Positions 5,101-10,343 of a stretch of 10,343 nt of DNA are shown in pieces. The notes under the pieces were generated by a model, which ran no database searches, was not told the DNA's origin, and worked only from the letters and a program-made list of their open reading frames with translations. The position numbers and the translations under genes are program-made. Origin of the DNA: JBDRGC01 sp043818215 (GTDB taxonomy: Bacteria; Chloroflexota; Anaerolineae; Anaerolineales; UBA11858); contig JBDRGC010000260.1 of assembly GCA_043818215.1 (NCBI GenBank), positions 1 to 10,343 of the forward strand, read 5' to 3'. Position 1 is the stretch's first letter. Each line of letters begins with the position of its first letter.

Positions 5101-7080
5101 CTCTCTACTTGGCAACCACGCCCCCAACCCCCCAATATCCCGCAGCATCATCTGATCGTCGGTATAGTTCACCAACTGGATAGCATTGGCCGGGCACTCG
5201 CCGGTGCAGGTTCCACAGCCTTGGCATTGGGCCGGGTCGATATAGGCTGCTCCGCCGAGACCGCCGACGCCGACCCGGTCATCATCTTGGATGACTTGTG
5301 GAATTTGGAAGGGGCAGGTGCGGGTACAGGTCAAGCAGCCCACACATTTATCTGGATCTACTACGGCAACGATGCCGCCAGTAAAAAGCGCATCGCGTTG
5401 AGAGAGGATCGTCAGGGCTCGGCCCGCAGCAGCCAGAGCGTGACTGATGCTTTCTTCGATGAATTTGGGATAGTGGGCCATTCCCGCCAGGAAGATGCCC
5501 TCCCGCATAAAATCCATCGGGCGCAGTTTCAATTGGGCCTCATCGAAGAAGCCCTCACTGGAAAGTGGGACTCGCAGCATTTTGGCGAGTTCGGCGGTAC
5601 CATCGGAGGGAAGAATGGACATGCTCAGGGGAACGGCATCCGCCGGCAATTCCAGCCAGCGGTTCAACGTGAGGTCGCGCACCCTCACCATCACGCGGTC
5701 CCCTGCGGGGATGATCTCAGGTGGTTCATCATCCGTATAGCGCAAGAAAATCACCCCCAGCCGGCGAGCTTCGGTGAAATGCTTTTCCCGGAAGCCGTAA
5801 GTGACCACGTTCTTGTAGAGCACAGTCACCCGGCAACTGGGGTTGAACAGCTTGATGCGGATAGCGTTTTTCAGCGTGTTGGTGCAGCACACTCTGGAGC
5901 AATAAAATGGGACGCCCTCAGCTTGCACGCACTGGATCATAACCACGTCTTCGAATGCGGCGATCTTTTCGGGCTGATGGATGACTTGATCTTCCAGCTC
6001 GCGCTGTGTAATGACCTGGGGAATTTCCAGCCAGTGGTGTTTGTGGGCCTCGTACGCGCCAGTCGCCACGATTATTACGCCGTGTTCGATGGTGAAACGT
6101 TCTGCATCCCGGCCCGGCAGCCGGGTTTCCAGTTCTGTTTGGTAGGAGCCGATATGACCCTGGTGGTTGACTATTTCCGTATTGGTGTAGGCGGTGACGT
6201 GCAGGTGTGCGCGCACCCGGTTGATCAGGTCGCGCCCCAGGATGCGGGGGTTGAAGCCCTCGGCCACGTAGTACATATCTTGCAGGTTGCCGCCCAGCAG
6301 TGCGGTGCGTTCGACAATGGCTACCTCGTATCCACTGTCGGCTATAGCCAGGGCCGCGGTCATGCCCGTAAGCCCGCCGCCGATGACCAGCGCGCTGGGG
6401 AAGCATTGATGTTGCTGTTTGTAGACGGGCTGCGCCAATGACACCCGTCCGACGGCGATGCGTACCAACTCCTGCGCTTTCTGGCTGGCGCGCTCTGCCT
6501 GCCAGCGATGGACTTGGGTGCATTGTTCCCGCAGGTTGACCAGCTCTGCGAGATAAGGATTCAACCCGGCCTGTCGGACGGTGCGCTGGAAGAGGGAATC
6601 GTGGGTGCGGTTGCTGCATCCGGCGATGACCACCCGGTTCAGACCACGGGCCTGAATCTGTTCCCGGATATAGTCTACGCCCTCAGGGAAGCAGGCAAAC
6701 TCCATTACCTCCGAGGAAAACACTCCCGGCCAGTGGGAGGCCTGCTCGGCAAGTTGGGAGACATCGATCGTCTCGCTGATGGTGCCTCCGCAAGTGCAGG
6801 CGAAAACGCCTATTTTTGGCGCTTCACCGCTCACGTCTCGCTCGGCGGGCAGGTCACCACTGGAAAGGAAGGGCCACTCGTGTGTGTAGGGGTGAGTGTT
6901 CAGCCGGTCATTGAGCAGCCGCATAACTTCAGCAGCCGCACCGCTGGCATCGATAACCGTTTCGACGATTTCTTTGGGGGGAGGAGAAAGCTCCGGCAAC
7001 GAAAACCCCGGAGTGGGTGGTTTGCAGGGGTGTGAATTTATCTGTCTGGCAGAAGCCGTATTCGTTGAGGTCCAGGTCAA
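5077..7080 (-). CDS. hdrA: HdrA/QmoB-like flavoprotein, C-terminal part of a frameshifted gene
   Basis: Conserved sequence starts at PKEIVETVIDASGAAAEV (about 6977) and continues the protein encoded in another frame upstream. The first ~34 residues from the ATG at 7080 are out-of-frame translation of that upstream part, so 7080 is probably not a real start. Motifs: HdrA N-terminal loop GVFACTCGG, FAD motif GGGLTGM followed by ERTALLGGNL, VVMIQC, CSRVCC, and two C-terminal ferredoxin motifs, CVGCLTCTRTCP and CQGCGTCTGECP. These bind FAD and [4Fe-4S] clusters in HdrA, the electron-splitting subunit of heterodisulfide reductase complexes. With one base removed at 6976-6981 the full protein would be 1054 residues (8242-5077). 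The last residues (RELRVEVGV) are read from the edge of repeat R6. It lies 119 bp upstream of mvhD, on the same strand. Confidence 0.88.
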   Translation of the reverse strand: MTWTSTNTASARQINSHPCKPPTPGFSLPELSPPPKEIVETVIDASGAAAEVMRLLNDRLNTHPYTHEWPFLSSGDLPAERDVSGEAPKIGVFACTCGGTISETIDVSQLAEQASHWPGVFSSEVMEFACFPEGVDYIREQIQARGLNRVVIAGCSNRTHDSLFQRTVRQAGLNPYLAELVNLREQCTQVHRWQAERASQKAQELVRIAVGRVSLAQPVYKQQHQCFPSALVIGGGLTGMTAALAIADSGYEVAIVERTALLGGNLQDMYYVAEGFNPRILGRDLINRVRAHLHVTAYTNTEIVNHQGHIGSYQTELETRLPGRDAERFTIEHGVIIVATGAYEAHKHHWLEIPQVITQRELEDQVIHQPEKIAAFEDVVMIQCVQAEGVPFYCSRVCCTNTLKNAIRIKLFNPSCRVTVLYKNVVTYGFREKHFTEARRLGVIFLRYTDDEPPEIIPAGDRVMVRVRDLTLNRWLELPADAVPLSMSILPSDGTAELAKMLRVPLSSEGFFDEAQLKLRPMDFMREGIFLAGMAHYPKFIEESISHALAAAGRALTILSQRDALFTGGIVAVVDPDKCVGCLTCTRTCPFQIPQVIQDDDRVGVGGLGGAAYIDPAQCQGCGTCTGECPANAIQLVNYTDDQMMLRDIGGLGAWLPSRELRVEVGV

Positions 7081-8242
7081 GCATCTGGGTGAAGTGATGG
7101 GCCGATTGCGGGGGTTGGAGGCCCGTCGCCAGCACTACCATCTCGAAGCGCTGCTCCTGGAGTTTTCCACCGGGGCTGGAATACTGCAAGATGAGATCGT
7201 TTGTGGCCGGATCTTCGCGAATTTGTGACACCCGGCAGCGGATGTACTCGATATTATGTTTGTGTTTGGCGCTGTCGAAGTAGGAAGTGTATTCTTTGTT
7301 GAAGGCGCGCTCGTCCATGATGAAAACGGTGCAGTCCACGTTTTCCCCCAACCGCTGCTTGGCGAGTATGGCTTCTTTGGTGGCGTACATGCAGCAAATC
7401 GATGAGCAGTAAGCGTTGGCCTGATCGCGCGAGCCAATACATTGCAGCCAGGCGATGGATTTCGGACGCTGATGGTTGGATGGACGCTCGACAGCGCCCT
7501 CGGTTGGCCCGGAACGGCTTGCCAACCGCTCATATTCCATGGCTTGTAACACATTGGGATAACGTCCATAGCCCAACTCTTCGAGTTCACTTGGATCGAA
7601 TATCTGGAAGCCTAAAGCCAGAACGATAGCCCCGACATCGACAGAGAGCAGGCGGGGTTGCTCGTCCAAATCAATAGCATGGCTGGGGCAGACCTCGACA
7701 CATTTGCCGCACTCATCGCAATACGGCCCGCGGTCGATGACATAAGCGTCTGGCGCGGCGCGCGCGGCTACCTTGTAGGCCGCTTTGTGCGTACTTAGGC
7801 CCTGTTGGTAGCTATCTGGCAATTCCACGGGGCAGACTTCGGCGCATTTATCGCAGTTAATGCAGCGTAATGGATCCACATAGCGGGGTTCCTGCCGGAG
7901 TGACACCGTAAAGTCACCGGCCTGGCCTTCGATATCAACAACATGGGTGTTGGTCAGGATTTCGATATTGGGGTGCTGGTTCTGCTGGATGTAAGCTGGG
8001 GAAATAGATGGGCGGGTGCATCCGTAACCGTGGTCCGCGGTTCCCCGGCAGAGGACGCAGTCGTGCTCTGGGAACATGTATCCCAGTTGGGCCACGCGTC
8101 CTCCCAGGCAGGGAGTCTGTTCGATCAGGTAAACTTTGAGACCCGCATCAGCAAGGTCGAGTGCGGAGCGCATTCCCCCAATGCCGCCGCCAACGACCAT
8201 AGCTGCGGCTGGTTTGTGTTGAGTGGTTGATGGTGTATTCAT
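6929..8242 (-). CDS. hdrA: HdrA/QmoA-like flavoprotein, N-terminal part of a frameshifted gene
   Basis: The start at 8242 (MNTPSTTQHKPAAAMVVGGG) is preferred over the ATG at 8320. The 8320 ATG lies at or upstream of the -10 box of the predicted promoter, and 8242 gives a leader like that of the large paralogue. Motifs: FAD site GGGIGG at residues 18-23; DCVLCRGTADHGYGCTRPS, typical of one HdrA branch; ferredoxin motifs CINCDKCAEVCP and CDECGKCVEVCP; then FxxCIGSRD...YCSSICCMY and GVFVAGAF near the end. It would bind FAD and [4Fe-4S] clusters as the first module of a 1054-residue HdrA-like protein. Genuine similarity ends near 6978; the last ~14 codons to the stop at 6929 follow the frameshift. 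It is the first gene of the operon. In contrast to the large paralogue it holds no repeat tract, and between its two ferredoxin motifs it lacks the GltD module. Confidence 0.88.
   Translation of the reverse strand: MNTPSTTQHKPAAAMVVGGGIGGMRSALDLADAGLKVYLIEQTPCLGGRVAQLGYMFPEHDCVLCRGTADHGYGCTRPSISPAYIQQNQHPNIEILTNTHVVDIEGQAGDFTVSLRQEPRYVDPLRCINCDKCAEVCPVELPDSYQQGLSTHKAAYKVAARAAPDAYVIDRGPYCDECGKCVEVCPSHAIDLDEQPRLLSVDVGAIVLALGFQIFDPSELEELGYGRYPNVLQAMEYERLASRSGPTEGAVERPSNHQRPKSIAWLQCIGSRDQANAYCSSICCMYATKEAILAKQRLGENVDCTVFIMDERAFNKEYTSYFDSAKHKHNIEYIRCRVSQIREDPATNDLILQYSSPGGKLQEQRFEMVVLATGLQPPQSAHHFTQMLDLDLNEYGFCQTDKFTPLQTTHSGVFVAGAFSSPQRNRRNGYRCQRCGC
6976..6981 (-). other. Frameshift site at a C6 run (coding strand) splitting the first HdrA-like gene
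   Basis: The coding strand reads TTC TCC TCC CCC C AAA GAA. The upstream frame is conserved up to GVFVAGAFSSP and then loses similarity (QRNRRNG, stopping at 6929). The downstream frame is conserved from PKEIVETVIDASG. The large paralogue has GIYAAGPFREPKDISESVVEASG across the same place in a single frame. Removing one C, or a +1 ribosomal slip at CCC-C, restores continuity. A homopolymer sequencing error or a genuine one-base mutation is the simplest explanation. Confidence 0.85.
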
Positions 8243-8310
8243 GGGTGTATTCGATTTTGTGTTGTCACAATCTGTGAATGGGAAATTATACTGACCACAA
8301 TTTCCAGGTG

Positions 8311-8339
8311 ATTCTAGCAACTCGGTCGGTGGTTGTCAA
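8311..8339 (-). promoter_or_regulatory. Sigma70-type promoter of the hdrA-mvhD-hdrA operon
   Basis: On the minus strand TTGACA (8339-8334) is followed by a 17-base spacer and TAGAAT (8316-8311): a perfect -35 and a five-of-six -10. Transcription would start near 8304, leaving a ~60-base leader before the ATG at 8242. A TATAAT at 8290-8285 is also present but lacks a good -35. No clear Shine-Dalgarno precedes 8242. Confidence 0.7.
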
Positions 8340-8447
8340 CGTCCAAGTATCCCATATTTGTATGAATATTGTCAGAGTTGCGATGAAACTTGTGGAAAGG
8401 GCAGCAATTCCCGGTATGAGGGCGTTTCGGAAAATAGTGCCACGTAG

Positions 8448-8759
8448 CCGGGATTTCCAAATCCCCCTGTGCGAGGCAGCTTTACCGCCGAAGCAATCTC
8501 CTGGTTGGCGAGCAGCAACCAGTTTTCCGGCGCCAACTGGGAAAACCTGACCAATAGCACGATTAACATCTGGCGGCACCCTAACGACGTTTACGCAGAT
8601 GAAGTGCGTGTTCGCATTTGGGGGTCAAGATTTGTTTATTTGCCGTTGGTGGTGAGGGAGCGGGCAGGGAGGCAAGAGGCAAGAGGCAAGGGGCAAGAGG
8701 CAGGAGGCAGGAGGCAGGAGGCAAGAGGCAGAAGGCAAGAGGCAGAAGGCAAGAGGTAA
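8448..8759 (+). pseudogene. 3' remnant of a secreted-protein gene running into a repeat array
   Basis: After a stop at 8445 one plus frame reads GFPNPPVRGSFTAEAISW, then SSNQFSGANWENLTNSTINI and VRVRIWGSRFVYLPLVVR. It then continues into repeat R7 as low-complexity EARGKGQEAGG-like sequence until TAA at 8757-8759. The YLPLVVR-like ending is one I associate with C-termini of secreted Chloroflexota proteins. No start codon, ribosome site or signal peptide precedes it, so it looks like the tail of a decayed or truncated gene. The minus strand here also has a short open frame (8569-8372), which is probably its shadow. The bases between the operon promoter and 8448 show nothing else I recognise. 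Confidence 0.4.
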
Positions 8760-8893
8760 GGGGCAAGAGGCAGGAGGCAGGAGGCAAGAGGCAGGAGGCA
8801 GGAGGCAGGAGGCACTCTCTACTCGCCACCCGCTACCCGCCACCCGCCACCCCGCCTCCCCGCCTCCCCCACCCCGACACCCGCCACCCTGCC
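8668..8893. repeat. Repeat cluster R7: GAGGCAG heptamers followed by a GCCACCC-rich arm
   Basis: Positions 8672-8815 are about twenty 7-bp units (GAGGCAG, GAGGCAA, AAGGCAG, GGGGCAA). After a short linker, 8826-8893 is a C-rich array of words such as CGCCACC and CCGCCTCCC. This is again a G-rich arm followed by a C-rich arm, but with a third vocabulary and higher GC. It lies between a decayed gene tail and the promoter of the DUF5666 gene. Confidence 0.92.
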
Positions 8894-8902
8894 AATCTGG
8901 GT

Positions 8903-8931
8903 TTTACAAAGATTTTACAAGCTCTTATCTT
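8903..8931 (+). promoter_or_regulatory. Possible promoter of the DUF5666-repeat gene
   Basis: TTTACA (8903-8908), a 17-base spacer, then TATCTT (8926-8931): five of six and four of six matches to the sigma70 consensus. It lies directly after repeat R7 and about 85 bases before the start codon. A TTGACC at 8936-8941 could be another -35, but no good -10 follows at the right distance. Confidence 0.35.
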
Positions 8932-8945
8932 TCTGTTGACCTCCA

Positions 8946-8957
8946 TAGATTAATCTA
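8946..8957. promoter_or_regulatory. 12-bp palindrome, candidate operator
   Basis: TAGATTAATCTA is a perfect palindrome placed about 15 bases after the candidate -10 box and 57 bases before the start codon at 9015, a position suited to a repressor site. A second small dyad, TCGCC-TTTG-GGCGA (8980-8993), lies just before the ribosome binding site and could form a short leader hairpin. No binding protein is inferred. Confidence 0.3.
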
Positions 8958-9014
8958 GGCACATATCAATCAACCAATATCGCCTTTGGGCGACACAAAT
9001 TTGGAGGTAACAAA

Positions 9015-10112
9015 ATGACTAAGAAAATCGCAATTCCCCTGATCGTGGCTTTACTTGTATCCCTGCTGGTGAGCGGCGTTGCTCTAGCCGCAGACGATGA
9101 TCCCAATGCCCCCAGTGCCTTTGGGGGACGTATCTCCTACGGTGAAGTTACCGAGATTACAGCGGATAACTTCACTGTCCAAACCTGGCGCGGTGGCGCC
9201 TTCACCTACCAGGTGGCTGAAAACACTCACTTCCGCAGTTCAGAGATCGAAGAGCCTGGTTTTGGTGACATGAAAATTGGGGATAAGGTTCTCGTTATTG
9301 CCCGCCCAGATACCGATGGCGTACTCACCGCTCGAATTGTGGCTCTGCTGCCTGAAGATTTCGACCCCTCTCAGTGGTTTAACGTCCGTGCTCGGGGCGA
9401 TGTCACCGCTGTTGATCTCGCCGCCAGCACCTTTACATTGCACACACCCGCGGGTGAAGATAAAACTTTCACCGTGGTCGAGCATACCCGCTTCATCGGT
9501 CAGGCAACCAGCCTGGAAGATTTGCTGGTGGGATGGGTGGCTGCCGTAGCGGCAAAGGAACAGGATGATGGCACCCTCCTGGCCAGTGTACTAATTACAG
9601 CTGAACAGCCCCGGCGAGTGCGTCATGCCGGCACAGTCACCGGGGTGGATGTCGCAGCCAGTACCTTGGCGTTGAATACCCGCCAGGGTGAAGACTTGAC
9701 CTTCGTTGTGGACGATGCTACCAGGTTCCACAGCCGCAATGGTGAAATCGAAGGCCTGGCCGACTTGCAGCCTGACATGATCGCGATTGTGTTCGCACAA
9801 CCCCAGGGCGATGGAACATTGCTGGCTATCCGAGTGGCTGCCGGATCGCCAGATGACCTCCCTGACTTCGCTGTGAAGGCAGGTGGTCATGTGACCGCCA
9901 TCGGAGCTGACTCCTTCACTATCCAGCCTCACGAGGGGGACGAGGTCACCTTCCTGGTCTCTGAAGAGACGAATTTCCGCAGCCCGGGTGGCAGTGTCCA
10001 CAGCTTGGAAGACCTGGAAGTTGGAATGGTTGCCCTGGTGGGGGGTGATGATCTGGGCGATGGCAAGTATCTGGCTAAACTGGTGATCGCCGGTCAGGCT
10101 CCCTCTCCGTAA
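9015..10112 (+). CDS. Secreted protein with four DUF5666-like repeats
   Basis: 365 residues. The start is supported by GGAGG seven bases upstream (9003-9007). The N-terminus is a classical Sec signal peptide: MTKK, a hydrophobic stretch at residues 5-24, and a probable cleavage after ALA at residue 25, ahead of an acidic DDDP. The mature part is four tandem ~80-residue units. Each begins with a G-x-V-T-x-(I/V) strand, then an FT(V/I)Q or TLxT strand, a GEDxTF(V/L)V strand, a T-x-F-(R/H/I)-S/G turn, and a (S/I)LEDL-xVGxxxxV segment with DG(T/K)LLA. This pattern matches DUF5666, small beta-barrel domains found in exported proteins, mostly of unknown function. No catalytic residues, cysteines or membrane anchor are seen. 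It is divergent from the Hdr operon and followed by its own terminator, so it is probably monocistronic. Confidence 0.85.
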   Translation: MTKKIAIPLIVALLVSLLVSGVALAADDDPNAPSAFGGRISYGEVTEITADNFTVQTWRGGAFTYQVAENTHFRSSEIEEPGFGDMKIGDKVLVIARPDTDGVLTARIVALLPEDFDPSQWFNVRARGDVTAVDLAASTFTLHTPAGEDKTFTVVEHTRFIGQATSLEDLLVGWVAAVAAKEQDDGTLLASVLITAEQPRRVRHAGTVTGVDVAASTLALNTRQGEDLTFVVDDATRFHSRNGEIEGLADLQPDMIAIVFAQPQGDGTLLAIRVAAGSPDDLPDFAVKAGGHVTAIGADSFTIQPHEGDEVTFLVSEETNFRSPGGSVHSLEDLEVGMVALVGGDDLGDGKYLAKLVIAGQAPSP

Positions 10113-10135
10113 CACTTTGATGTCCCCAAATTGAA

Positions 10136-10172
10136 AAAGGACTACCAATCATTTGATGACTGGTAGTCCTTT
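10136..10172 (+). terminator. Hairpin terminator after the DUF5666-repeat gene
   Basis: AAAGGACTACCA (10136-10147) and TGGTAGTCCTTT (10161-10172) form a perfect 12-bp stem with a 13-base loop, in which ATCA and TGAT can pair further. It begins 24 bases after the stop codon. The left side is preceded by extra A residues, while the T run on the right is only three bases, so it may also work on the other strand. Confidence 0.8.
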
Positions 10173-10343
10173 AGGGTTGCAAGTGGATGGGGATGAACAA
10201 CTCGCCACATATTTACATTGTCTACCTGTAATAGCTGCACGTTGTGCTAATAGGCTCCCCCGCTGATGACTTGTTTCAGTATCCTCAGGTTGGATCGAAG
10301 GGGTGAAAGAAACCAGAGAAGAGCGGAATGTGTCATCTTATCC
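10173..10343. other. Unassigned sequence at the window end
   Basis: No convincing gene, RNA or repeat is seen here. It does not carry the 7-8 bp repeat words. It may be the upstream region of a gene beyond the window. Confidence 0.4.

Noticed and set aside
8243..8320. Start of the first HdrA-like gene at 8320
   Set aside because: The -10 box of a near-consensus promoter lies at 8316-8311, so this ATG would not be transcribed from it. The 26 extra residues also have no counterpart in the paralogue.
10173..10343. Riboswitch or small RNA at the window end
   Set aside because: No recognisable conserved core or convincing long stem was found by eye.

Overview
The window looks like part of a chromosome from an anaerobic or facultative bacterium of the Chloroflexota (Anaerolineae/Caldilineae type). 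This is an inference. It rests on the Hdr/Mvh-type flavoprotein genes, the moderately high GC of the coding parts, and a remnant reading frame ending in a YLPLVVR-like tail, which I associate with secreted proteins of that group. No 16S or marker gene is present to settle it.

Layout. Positions 8242 to 1 hold a minus-strand operon. It reads: an HdrA-like flavoprotein (8242-5077, currently split by a one-base frameshift in a C6 run at 6976-6981), an MvhD-like [2Fe-2S] protein (4957-4469), and a second, very large HdrA-like flavoprotein (4231 to beyond base 1, at least 1410 codons). A strong sigma70-type promoter (TTGACA, 17 bp, TAGAAT) lies at 8339-8311. The non-operon stretch 8340-9014 holds a plus-strand gene remnant, a repeat cluster and the upstream region of a plus-strand gene. 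That gene (9015-10112) encodes a secreted protein with four DUF5666-like repeats and ends at a clear hairpin terminator. The last ~170 bases hold nothing I recognise.

How the genes work together. Both HdrA-like proteins have the same two halves: a QmoA-like half (FAD motif, Cys clusters) and a QmoB-like half (HdrA N-terminal Cys loop, second FAD motif). The second protein also carries an entire GltD-type NAD(P)H oxidoreductase module between two iron-sulfur motifs. With MvhD between them, the set looks like the electron-transfer core of an Hdr-type complex that could exchange electrons between NAD(P)H, FAD, iron-sulfur clusters and a partner such as ferredoxin, a disulfide, a hydrogenase or a formate dehydrogenase. 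The partner is not visible here.

The unusual signal. Seven clusters of 7-8 bp (or 15 bp) degenerate tandem repeats occupy roughly a tenth of the window. All share one grammar: a G-rich arm followed by a C-rich, more or less complementary arm. The words differ between clusters. Four clusters lie inside the large HdrA-like gene, and all four keep the reading frame open. They add about 190 residues of low-complexity sequence at loop positions, where the paralogous gene in the same operon (or the GltD family) has only short loops. Three others sit at or across gene 3' ends, supplying stop codons and C-terminal residues. This resembles the in-frame palindromic elements of Rickettsia and the heptameric STRR repeats of cyanobacteria, but I do not recognise it as a named element.
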